Assembly: GCA_035468985.1 (NCBI GenBank)
Contig: DATISF010000045.1
Span: 10,035 to 74,034 of the forward strand
From: DASVHS01 sp035468985
GTDB lineage: Bacteria; Acidobacteriota; Thermoanaerobaculia; Gp7-AA8
DNA length: 64,000 nt
Direction: 5' to 3'
The translations under genes were made by a program, and so were the position numbers. Below the pieces are notes generated by a model, which saw only the letters and a list, made by a program, of their open reading frames with translations, was not told the DNA's origin and searched no databases. This document shows positions 1 to 6,659 of this stretch, piece by piece (position 1 is the first letter of the stretch; every line of letters begins with the position of its first letter).

Positions 1-1190
1 GCCCACTGCGTGAGAACGAGAAAGCGATTGCGGAAGCCGATCAGAAAGAAGATGTGCACGGCCAGCCAGGCGAGCCAGGCCACGAATCCGCTGAGCTTGA
101 GGAAGCCGAAGTCGGCGACGCCGGCGGCGCGGCCGATCGTTGCCAGCGAGCCTTTGTCGTGATAGCGGAACGGCTCGATCGGTTGTCCGGCGATGGCACG
201 CTCGATGTTGCGCGCGACATGGAGCCCCTCCTGAATCGCGGCGGGCGCAACGCCAGGCACGAATGTCCCATCCGCCTGCTTCAGAGCCGCAAGGTCGCCG
301 ATCACGAACACGTCGCCATGACCGGGGATGGTGAGGTCGGGCTCGACAAGCACGCGGCCGGCGCGGTCGAGCGGGACACCGAGCGATTGCGCAAGCGGGG
401 AGGCCTGCACGCCCGCCGCCCAGAGCACGGTCCGCGTCGGGATCGTCCGCTCGCCGATACGCACCTCGCGTTGCGTGACTGAGGTGACGATCGCGGACGT
501 GATGACCTCGACGCCCAGGCCTTCGAGCTGGTTGCGCGCTTTCTCCGACAACGAAGGCGGATAGACCGGCAGCACGCGATCCTGACCCTCCACGAGAATC
601 ACGCGCGCCCGCGACGGGTCGATGCGGCGGAAATCGCGGATCATGCTTTTCCGCGCGATCTCCGAAAGCGCTCCGGCGAGCTCCACGCCGGTTGGTCCGG
701 CGCCGACGATCACGAACGTCAGCCATTCAGCCTGGAGCGCCGGGTCGGTTTCGCGCTCGGCGGCCTCGAATGCGACGAGCACGCGTCTGCGGATCTCCAG
801 CGCGTCGTCGATCGATTTCAGTCCGGGCGCGTTGGCCTCCCATTCCGGGTGCTTGAAATACGAATGCGTCGCGCCGGTGGCGATGATCAGAGAGTCGTAC
901 GACACCTCTCCGTCGCGGAGTGTCACGATCTTCCGAGTCGTATCGATCGCCGTGGCCTCGCCGAGGAGCACGTTCGTGTTGCGCTGCCGTCGGAGGACGC
1001 TGCGGATCGGCGCGGCGATGTCGCTTGGATTCAGCGCGGCCGTCGCGACCTGGTACAGCAGCGGTTGAAAGAGGTGATAGTTGTGGCGGTCGATGAGAGT
1101 GATGCGGACGGCCGCCTTGCCGAGATGGCGTGCGGCATACAGTCCGCCAAAACCTCCTCCGAGGATCACGACGTGCGGATCACGGCTCAT
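1..1190 (-). CDS. ndh: Type II NADH dehydrogenase (NDH-2), 3' end cut by window edge
   Basis: Single-polypeptide, non-proton-pumping NADH:quinone oxidoreductase of the inner membrane surface. About 396 residues are visible; family members are usually 400-450, so little is missing. Seen in the minus-strand translation: an N-terminal FAD-binding glycine loop GGGFGG (residues 11-16), the acidic residue ending beta-2 (D34), the family motif FQPLLYQVA (41-49), a second dinucleotide fold GAGPTGVELAG near residue 160-170 for NADH, and a hydrophobic C-terminal segment ending in HIFFLIGFRNRF, the usual membrane anchor. The ATG at 1188-1190 starts the Rossmann fold directly. It is divergent from the next gene with only 35 bp between starts. 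It offers an uncoupled alternative to the proton-pumping complex I encoded later in the window. Confidence 0.93.
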   Translation of the reverse strand, partial: MSRDPHVVILGGGFGGLYAARHLGKAAVRITLIDRHNYHLFQPLLYQVATAALNPSDIAAPIRSVLRRQRNTNVLLGEATAIDTTRKIVTLRDGEVSYDSLIIATGATHSYFKHPEWEANAPGLKSIDDALEIRRRVLVAFEAAERETDPALQAEWLTFVIVGAGPTGVELAGALSEIARKSMIRDFRRIDPSRARVILVEGQDRVLPVYPPSLSEKARNQLEGLGVEVITSAIVTSVTQREVRIGERTIPTRTVLWAAGVQASPLAQSLGVPLDRAGRVLVEPDLTIPGHGDVFVIGDLAALKQADGTFVPGVAPAAIQEGLHVARNIERAIAGQPIEPFRYHDKGSLATIGRAAGVADFGFLKLSGFVAWLAWLAVHIFFLIGFRNRFLVLTQW

Positions 1191-1225
1191 GAGGCGATTG
1201 TGTACCGTGAAGTAAGCTGAATGGA

Positions 1226-1657
1226 ATGAATGCGGCGTTCGTTCATCTGGCCTTGAATAACTTCCCGCCCATTCTGAACCTGGTCGGGTTGTGCATTCTG
1301 GTCGGCTCGTTGTCGGCGCGCAGCGCCACCGCCACGCGGATTGCGCTCATCGTGCTGCTGTCGGCGGCGCTCATCGGTGTTCCGACGTACCTCTCCGGGC
1401 AGCGCGCGCAGGCCATCGTGAAGAAGGTCGAGTCGGTCAATGTTCCGGCGATCGAGCCGCATCAGGAGGCGGCGCTCGCCGCGCTCGTGTTCCTGATCAT
1501 CGAGGCAGTCTTCGTGGTGATCGCGCTCATCCGGCCGCGTCCCGGCCTGACGATTGCCGTGCTCATCGTCTCCATCCTCTCCACGCTCACCGTCCTCTAC
1601 GCGGCACGTCTCGGCGGCCACATCCATCATCCGGAAACGCAGATCAGAAATGGATGA
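1226..1657 (+). CDS. Small four-helix membrane protein (DUF2231-like), unknown function
   Basis: A 143-residue protein with four predicted membrane helices (about residues 13-30, 37-55, 82-100 and 106-125). It carries conserved-looking polar positions: a histidine and NNFP near the N terminus (H8, residues 11-14) and EPHQEA near residue 71-76. This pattern resembles small DUF2231-type membrane proteins found in many environmental bacteria, for which no reaction is established. Its last 8 bases overlap the start of the following MerB-like gene, so the two are probably translated together. No function is assigned. Confidence 0.6.
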   Translation: MNAAFVHLALNNFPPILNLVGLCILVGSLSARSATATRIALIVLLSAALIGVPTYLSGQRAQAIVKKVESVNVPAIEPHQEAALAALVFLIIEAVFVVIALIRPRPGLTIAVLIVSILSTLTVLYAARLGGHIHHPETQIRNG

Positions 1658-2306
1658 AGACGTTCGCCGGGTGACCTACGAGCTCACGATGCGCGAGGGG
1701 ACGCCGCCGCTCGCCGAGCGTGTGGCGGAGGAACTCGGCGTCGATGTCGACCGCGTGCGGGAGTCGTTCCGGCGCCTCGCCGATGCGCGGATGCTCGTTC
1801 TACGGCCGAGGACCGGCGAGATTCTGATGGCCGGGCCGTTCTCCGCCGTCGAAACGCCGTTTCGCGTGCGCGTCGGCGCCATGTCGTGCTTCGCAAACTG
1901 CGTCTGGGATGCGTTCGGGATTCCGGCGATGCTGAAGCAGGACGCAGTGATCGAAACGAGCTGCGCGGCGTCGATGACGACGGCCGAGCTGCGCGTGAGA
2001 AACGGCGAGGTGTCCGGCAGCGGATTCATGCACTTCGTCGTGCCGGCGCGGTTGTGGTGGACGCACATCGTCTACACGTGACGGACCATGCTCTACTTCC
2101 GGTCGGAAGCAGATATCGATCAATGGTGCGAGATCTGGCGGCTGAAGAGAGGCGCGGTCCTGCCGATCGATCTTGGATGGCGGCTTGCCCAGGTCTGGTA
2201 TGGCGAGGATCGCCGCGACCCGGCCTGGCGCCGGCGCACGCCCGACGAAGCGCAGGCCGTCTTCACGTCCCTCGGCCTCACCTCGGACTTCTGGAAGCTG
2301 AGCTAA
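1650..2306 (+). CDS. MerB-like organomercurial (alkylmercury) lyase with in-frame UGA, putative selenoprotein
   Basis: Read through one TGA codon (2079-2081), this frame gives a 218-residue protein, close to the 212 residues of MerB. Residues 1-60 form a winged-helix-like N-terminal domain. The catalytic core shows C84 and D87 (C-V-W-D), C105, and the TGA at position 144. In MerB the mercury-handling residues are C96, D99, C117 and C159. The spacings C96-D99 (3) and C96-C117 (21) are reproduced exactly (84-87 and 84-105), and the TGA falls where the third, mercury-binding C159 is expected. The frame then continues with R-T-M-L-Y-F-R-S-E and about 70 further family-like residues to a TAA. A hairpin with a GGUC loop starts 11 bases after the TGA. 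MerB cleaves the C-Hg bond of organomercurials in the cytoplasm; the substrate of this homologue is unknown. If the TGA is a true stop, the gene is broken. ATG 1650 is chosen over an upstream in-frame ATG because it begins the conserved domain and overlaps the previous gene. Confidence 0.78.
2092..2113 (+). promoter_or_regulatory. Candidate bacterial SECIS hairpin
   Basis: Stem CTTCC (2096-2100) pairs perfectly with GGAAG (2105-2109) around a four-base loop GGTC. After one A:C mismatch, three further pairs (2092-2094 with 2111-2113) extend the stem. The loop begins 19 bases after the TGA at 2079-2081, within the window known for bacterial selenocysteine insertion elements. The G-G-U-C loop is the same as in the E. 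coli fdhF element recognised by SelB, from memory of that element. The hairpin lies in coding sequence, as bacterial SECIS elements do. Confidence 0.68.
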
Positions 2307-2410
2307 GGAACCTCTGCGCAAGTCGTTGTTCACGTCATCCTGAGCCGCGAAGACGGCGAAGGATCTCGTTCGACGAGAGCGAGATCCTTCGCTTCGCTCA
2401 GGATGACGTG
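2307..2410. repeat. Dispersed hairpin repeat, single copy
   Basis: Begins directly after the MerB-like stop codon with GAACCTCTGCGCAAGTCG and contains a long imperfect inverted repeat (CATCCTGAGC...GCTCAGGATG; GGATCTCG...CGAGATCC). It shares its left flank almost base for base with the copy at 13443-13570 and its core with the tandem array at 63459-64000. It probably also acts as a stem-loop terminator between convergent genes. It runs into the last codons of the gene at 2398-2856. Confidence 0.85.
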
Positions 2411-2856
2411 GTGTCGACCGCGCCGCTGGACTTCTTCTTCTTCGTCCCGGACGTCGGTGCCGATCCGATTTTCGCCAGCGCCGGATTGCCGCTCCACGTG
2501 CCGTACGAGAAGCAGCGGACGCACGTGAACGTGTAGTCGGCGCGGCCGGTGTTCGGATTCTCGGTCGTGGCGATCTCGAGCTTCGACTGGCAGCGGTAGC
2601 ACAGCACCGCGTCACCACGCTGGACGTTCTCGACCATTCCCTCGACGGCCTGCGGGTAGAACTCCATCTGGCGCGGCCGCTGCGGAATGGTGATGGTCTC
2701 TTTGCCGCGAGGACAGGTGAGGAAGATGTGATCGGCGAATGTGGTCTGCACGAAGCTGCCGCTCAACTCGACGCCTGGATGCCTGGGGCAGGGAATCGGC
2801 TGGCCGGCCCAGTAGGCCTTGGCCAGATCTCTCAGTTGTTCGACTTCGGTTGGCAT
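2398..2856 (-). CDS. Hypothetical protein with zinc-ribbon cysteines
   Basis: A 152-residue soluble protein not matched to a known function. It has a four-cysteine ribbon, C86-x2-C89 and C112-x2-C115, with further cysteines at 23 and 48 in C-P-R contexts, so metal binding is likely. The C-terminal tail is low complexity (a run of lysines, then S-S-G-A-V-D-T-T-S-S), and its last codons lie inside the dispersed repeat at 2307-2410, suggesting the original stop was displaced by the repeat. Convergent with the MerB-like gene. Confidence 0.6.
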   Translation of the reverse strand: MPTEVEQLRDLAKAYWAGQPIPCPRHPGVELSGSFVQTTFADHIFLTCPRGKETITIPQRPRQMEFYPQAVEGMVENVQRGDAVLCYRCQSKLEIATTENPNTGRADYTFTCVRCFSYGTWSGNPALAKIGSAPTSGTKKKKSSGAVDTTSS

Positions 2857-2944
2857 CGGCGGTAGAGCGTATCAGGTCTCGGGTGACGGGACGCGGGGAC
2901 TGCATCGCACATACGGGAAAGCCCTCGAGACCAGTGACAACTAA

Positions 2945-4093
2945 TCAGCGACGGCCCTTCTCGATCATCTCAAACGCCCTCATGAAGTTCCCGCCAAGCA
3001 CTTTCAGCACATCCTCGACGCTGAACCCGCGTGCGATCAACCGCTCGGTGATCGACGGCAACGCCGAAGCGGTCTGCAGTCCGTCGGGCAGCGCCGGCAC
3101 GCCGTCGAAATCGCTGCCGAGGCCGACGTGGTCGATGCCGGCCACGGTCGCGGCGTGAACGATGTGATCGATCACGTCATCGAGTCGCGCGCGCGGACAG
3201 CCGAGGGTGTTGAACCATTCGAGGTACGTGTCCCAGTCCGTACGGTCGTCGGGAAGCTCTTCCGTTCCGCCCCCACCGCCGTTGTTGTCCTTCGGCCGCT
3301 TCTGGGCGTGGATGATCACCTCGGCAACCCGATCGTTCACGAACGCGGAGAAGAAATTGATCATGCACACTCCGCCGTTTTTGGCGAGATCGCGCAGCAT
3401 CTCGTCGGTGAGGTTGCGGGCGTGGCGTGTGATCGCGCGGCATGACGAATGGGTTGCGACGACCGGCACGCGCGTCGTTTCCAGCACCGCGTAGAACGCT
3501 TTGTCCGAGATGTGAGAGATGTCGACGATCATGCCCATGTCGTTCATGGTCCGGACGACCGTGCGCCCGAAGTCGGTGAGGCCGCCGTGCCGGCCGCCGT
3601 CGCCGGAGGAATCGCACCAGTTGTTCGTGTTGACGTGCGTCAGCGTCATGTACCGGGCGCCTTTGGCGTAGAAGTCGCGCAGGATATCGAGCGAGTCCTC
3701 GATGGCATGGCCGCCCTCGACGCCGATCATGATTCCGATCGTTCCCTCGCCTTTGGCGCGGCGGATGGCTTCGGAGTCGGTGCAGAAGCGCAGGATGTCC
3801 TGGCGGCGCTTCGTCTCCTCGGTGATCAGATCGATGAGGCGATAGGCGAAGGCGGCGGCGCCGCGTCCGGCGTAAAACGGAGGCACGTATGCCGCGAAGA
3901 ATGTCGCGGTGATCCCGCTCTCTTGGAGCATCCGCAGGTCGAGCTGCGCCTCGGTGTCGTGCTCATCGAGGTGGAGGTTGTGGCGGAGCAGGCGGTAGGG
4001 TGTGTCGCAGTGCCCGTCGACGATGATCGCGCGGCGGTGAACGGATGCGGCGTTGCGCCGTGTTGCATCAGTCGTTGAACTTGAGATCGCCAT
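2945..4093 (-). CDS. Membrane dipeptidase family protein (peptidase M19)
   Basis: Zinc-dependent dipeptidase of the renal dipeptidase/PepD family, hydrolysing dipeptides. From the ATG at 4093 it is 382 residues. Visible family features in order: the H-x-D metal pair in V-D-G-H-C-D-T-P (H28, D30), the bridging glutamate in G-V-E-G-G, the T-H-V-N-T-N-N-W segment, V-D-I-S-H, the zinc histidine region V-V-A-T-H-S-S-C-R, and the C-terminal V-G-L-G-S-D-F-D-G. An in-frame ATG 48 bases upstream (4141) exists but adds a non-family extension. There is no signal peptide from the chosen start, so a cytoplasmic location is likely. It stands alone on its strand. Confidence 0.9.
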   Translation of the reverse strand: MAISSSTTDATRRNAASVHRRAIIVDGHCDTPYRLLRHNLHLDEHDTEAQLDLRMLQESGITATFFAAYVPPFYAGRGAAAFAYRLIDLITEETKRRQDILRFCTDSEAIRRAKGEGTIGIMIGVEGGHAIEDSLDILRDFYAKGARYMTLTHVNTNNWCDSSGDGGRHGGLTDFGRTVVRTMNDMGMIVDISHISDKAFYAVLETTRVPVVATHSSCRAITRHARNLTDEMLRDLAKNGGVCMINFFSAFVNDRVAEVIIHAQKRPKDNNGGGGGTEELPDDRTDWDTYLEWFNTLGCPRARLDDVIDHIVHAATVAGIDHVGLGSDFDGVPALPDGLQTASALPSITERLIARGFSVEDVLKVLGGNFMRAFEMIEKGRR

Positions 4094-4190
4094 CGTATCG
4101 GCGCCGACGCCGGCGCCGAGGAGGCCGGTATAGTACTTCACCTCGTCGCGCGTTCAGGAGCAACTTCGTTGCCGCCGGGGGGCTCGCTGT

Positions 4191-4253
4191 GCGGGGTTCG
4201 GAGCTCGCTGAACCACTTGACCCCGAACCCCGAACCCCGAACCCCGAACTCCG
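4191..4253. repeat. Heptamer tandem repeat (CCCCGAA family)
   Basis: Starts with GGGGTTCGGAGCTCGCTGA, then four tandem copies of a seven-base unit of the type CCGAACC. Related blocks lie at 13581-13620 and 60217-60289. The tandem is placed between a TTGACC hexamer (4217-4222) and a perfect TATAAT (4254-4259), upstream of the acetyltransferase gene. Confidence 0.8.
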
Positions 4254-4259
4254 TATAAT
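4217..4259 (+). promoter_or_regulatory. Possible sigma-70 promoter with repeat-filled spacer
   Basis: TATAAT at 4254-4259 matches the -10 consensus exactly. The only -35-like hexamer nearby is TTGACC at 4217-4222, separated by 31 bases made of four heptamer units plus three bases. The optimal spacer is 17, so the present form should be weak; loss of two heptamers would give exactly 17. The -10 element alone could drive the acetyltransferase gene. Confidence 0.4.
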
Positions 4260-4322
4260 CCGCGCCGGATGCGAACCGAACGCGATACGGCGCCCGAACC
4301 GCGCGAGAACCGGCGGCGCTTC

Positions 4323-4847
4323 ATGCTTGCCGGCGAGCACGTCATTCTGAGGGCCTTCGAGCGGGAGGACGCCGAGCGCTGCTATCGATGGATGAACGAT
4401 CCGAACATCGTGCGCACTCTGAAGAGCCGCTATCCGATCGCCTTCTCGAACGAAGTGGAGTGGCTGGAACGGGCCATGAACCCGACTCTGAGGGATCGCC
4501 ATTTCGCGATCGAGCGGAAGGATGACCGGTCGCATATCGGCAACGCGTCGCTGCACGGCATCGACTGGATCTCGCGCACATCGTGGTTCGGGCTCTTCAT
4601 CGGTGAGCCGACGGCGTGGAACCGCGGGTTCGGCGGCGACGCCATCCGAACGCTGGTGCGATTCGCGTTCGAGGAGATGAATCTGCACAAGCTGCGCATC
4701 AACGTGTTCGAGTACAACGAACGCGCCAAACACGTCCTGACCTCGCAGGGCTTTGTCGAAGAGGGGAAGATGGTGCGCGATTTCTATCGCGAAGGTGCGT
4801 GGCACGACATCGTGATCTACTCGATTTTCCGCGAGGCACGCACATGA
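4323..4847 (+). CDS. GNAT family N-acetyltransferase (RimJ/RimL-like)
   Basis: From ATG 4323 this is a 174-residue acetyl-CoA-dependent acetyltransferase of the RimJ/RimL type, which modifies protein N termini, amino sugars or small amines; the substrate cannot be told from sequence. Its N terminus M-L-A-G-E-H-V-I-L-R is typical of the family. The acetyl-CoA loop is seen as N-R-G-F-G-G-D-A-I, followed by the L-H-K-L-R-I-N-V strand and the N-E-R-A-K-H-V-L helix characteristic of the fold. An upstream in-frame ATG at 4269 would add 18 unremarkable residues. The stop overlaps the next start (ATGA), so it is coupled to the B12-subunit gene. Confidence 0.85.
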   Translation: MLAGEHVILRAFEREDAERCYRWMNDPNIVRTLKSRYPIAFSNEVEWLERAMNPTLRDRHFAIERKDDRSHIGNASLHGIDWISRTSWFGLFIGEPTAWNRGFGGDAIRTLVRFAFEEMNLHKLRINVFEYNERAKHVLTSQGFVEEGKMVRDFYREGAWHDIVIYSIFREART

Positions 4848-5242
4848 CAGACAAGAAGATCCGGGTCCTCATCGCCAAGCCGGGCCTCGATGGACATGAC
4901 CGCGGCGCGAAGGTCATCGCCCGCGCGTTGCGCGATGCAGGCATGGAAGTGATCTACACGGGGCTGCGCCAGACGCCGGAGCAGATCGTGGCCGCCGCCG
5001 TGCAGGAAGACGTCGACGCCATCGGCCTCTCGATCCTCTCCGGCGCGCACAAGGTGCTTTTCCCCGAGATCATGCGCCTGCTGAAGGAAGAGGGAGCGCA
5101 GGACATCGTCGTGGTGGCCGGCGGCATCATCCCCGAACAGGACATCGCCGGCCTCAAAGCCCTCGGCATCCGCGAAATCTTTCTGCCCGGGACGCCGACA
5201 TCCACGGCGGTGGAAGCGATCCGCAGTGCGGTTTCGCGTTGA
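4844..5242 (+). CDS. Methylmalonyl-CoA mutase, cobalamin-binding (small/C-terminal) subunit
   Basis: A 132-residue stand-alone B12-binding domain. The D-x-H-x-x-G signature is at residues 16-21 (D16, H18, G21), where H18 is the lower cobalt ligand; the supporting loops S-I-L-S-G-A-H and V-V-A-G-G-I-I-P are present. With a separate large subunit this domain forms the mutase that converts methylmalonyl-CoA to succinyl-CoA in propionate and branched-chain catabolism. The large subunit is not in the window. It overlaps the acetyltransferase by 4 bases and the following enoyl-CoA hydratase by 17, so the three are an operon leading to the acyl-CoA carboxylase gene at 6660. Confidence 0.93.
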   Translation: MTDKKIRVLIAKPGLDGHDRGAKVIARALRDAGMEVIYTGLRQTPEQIVAAAVQEDVDAIGLSILSGAHKVLFPEIMRLLKEEGAQDIVVVAGGIIPEQDIAGLKALGIREIFLPGTPTSTAVEAIRSAVSR

Positions 5243-5888
5243 AGGCCGCAACATCGTTTTCGACGACGGAGGGATGAACCTTCTGTCGTTCGATGCCCTT
5301 CGCGAGCTCCACACGATCGTCCGAGAACTGAGAACCGGGAACCGGGAACTTCTCACGCTCTCCTTCGCCCGCTCCGCCGGTGCGGACATGAACGAGATGG
5401 TGAACTTCACGCCTGCCGATGCCCAGCGGTTCTCGCGCGAAGGGCAGGAGCTGTTCGCGGATGTCGAGAGGCTGCCGATGCTCACCGTCGCGCTGATCGA
5501 CGGCGACTGCTTCGGCGGCGCGCTCGATCTGGCGATGGCGTTCGATCTGCGGTTCGCGACTCCGCGATCGCGTTTCGCGCATCCCGGCGCGCGGCTCGGC
5601 ATCGTCACGGGATTCGGTGGGACGTCAAGGTGGCGAAAGATCATGGGCCGGCCCGCTGCGAACGCGCTGCTGCTGGCCAACCGAACGATGAGTGCAGAGG
5701 AGGCGCTGGCGATTGGGCTCGTCGATCGCGTGGCCTCCGATCACGAAGACGAGCTGGAGCGCCTCGAGACGCTCGATGCGGCGACGACACGATTCATCAA
5801 GGAACTGACCGTGCACTCCGACTCCCTGACGCGCTCCCAGCTTCTTCTGCTGGCCAACCGACTCGGGGAGCTGCACTTCTCCCGATGA
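5226..5888 (+). CDS. Enoyl-CoA hydratase/isomerase family protein
   Basis: Crotonase-fold protein of 220 residues, shorter than the usual about 260. The two oxyanion-hole regions are recognisable: A-G-A-D-M-N-E-M around residue 53 and G-D-C-F-G-G-A-L-D-L-A-M around residue 97. It probably acts on an acyl-CoA in the same catabolic route as its neighbours, but the reaction is not fixed by sequence. Residues about 32-42 (R-E-L-R-T-G-N-R-E-L-L) are encoded by a heptamer tandem (GAACCGG units, 5322-5352), which looks like a repeat inserted in a surface loop. It overlaps the genes on both sides. Confidence 0.8.
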   Translation: MRFRVEGRNIVFDDGGMNLLSFDALRELHTIVRELRTGNRELLTLSFARSAGADMNEMVNFTPADAQRFSREGQELFADVERLPMLTVALIDGDCFGGALDLAMAFDLRFATPRSRFAHPGARLGIVTGFGGTSRWRKIMGRPAANALLLANRTMSAEEALAIGLVDRVASDHEDELERLETLDAATTRFIKELTVHSDSLTRSQLLLLANRLGELHFSR

Positions 5889-6643
5889 ACGCGATGAACG
5901 GAACGGCCGCGTTCTACGATGACCTCGCCGAGCTCTATGACCTCGTGTACAGCGACTGGACAGCGAGCATCGAACGGCAATCCACCGTGCTGGACGGAAT
6001 CATTCGCCATGCCGCTCCCGGCGCGAAGATCGTGGCGGACGTTGCCTGTGGAATCGGCACCCAGACTCTCGGTCTCGCGGCACGAGGGTACGAGATGATT
6101 GCGTCCGACGTCTCGCCCGGCGCGATCGGGCGCGCCCGGCGGGAAGCGGCAGCGCGCGGCCTGACGATCGACTTTCGATGTGATGACATGACCGCTCTTA
6201 CGACCTACGGGGATGCGTCCGCTGACGTGGTCATCGCCTGCGACAACGCAATTCCGCACCTGCTGTCCGATGACGAGATCGTCAGGGCGTTTCGGCAATT
6301 CCGCAGAGTCGTGAGGGGGCAGGGCCTCGTCATCATCTCGGTTCGCGACTATGCCACGATGGACCGAGCGCCCCTGCAACTGATTCCGTGCGGAGTCCGC
6401 ATCCGCGACGGGCGAAAGGTCGCCGTATTTCAGGTGTGGGAATGGGAAGGCGAGCAGTACCAGCTGAACATGTATTTCGTGAGCGACGGCGGCACTGGAA
6501 TTGACACCAAGGTCATGCGATCCCGCTACTACGCGATTGCGATCTCGAGGCTCATCACGTTGTTTGCCGATGCCGGATTCGGCGACGTGCGGCGGATGGA
6601 CGGACCGTTCTTCCAGCCGTTGATCGTCGCGAGGCTAATGTAG
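5885..6643 (+). CDS. Class I SAM-dependent methyltransferase
   Basis: A 252-residue soluble protein with the SAM-binding motif V-A-D-V-A-C-G-I-G-T near residue 49-58, an acidic end of strand 2 in I-A-S-D-V-S-P, and V-V-I-A-C-D-N-A-I-P-H as motif III. This arrangement resembles glycine/sarcosine N-methyltransferase-like enzymes, but the acceptor substrate is unknown. ATG 5885 overlaps the previous stop as ATGA, which fixes the start. It is 16 bp upstream of the carboxylase beta-subunit gene. Confidence 0.82.
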   Translation: MNAMNGTAAFYDDLAELYDLVYSDWTASIERQSTVLDGIIRHAAPGAKIVADVACGIGTQTLGLAARGYEMIASDVSPGAIGRARREAAARGLTIDFRCDDMTALTTYGDASADVVIACDNAIPHLLSDDEIVRAFRQFRRVVRGQGLVIISVRDYATMDRAPLQLIPCGVRIRDGRKVAVFQVWEWEGEQYQLNMYFVSDGGTGIDTKVMRSRYYAIAISRLITLFADAGFGDVRRMDGPFFQPLIVARLM

Positions 6644-6659
6644 GATTGCGGGCGATTCG

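Noticed and set aside
2079..2081. The TGA in the MerB-like gene as a simple pseudogene mutation
   Set aside because: Not excluded, but disfavoured: it falls exactly at a catalytic Cys position, the frame stays open and family-like after it, and a correctly placed SECIS-like hairpin follows.
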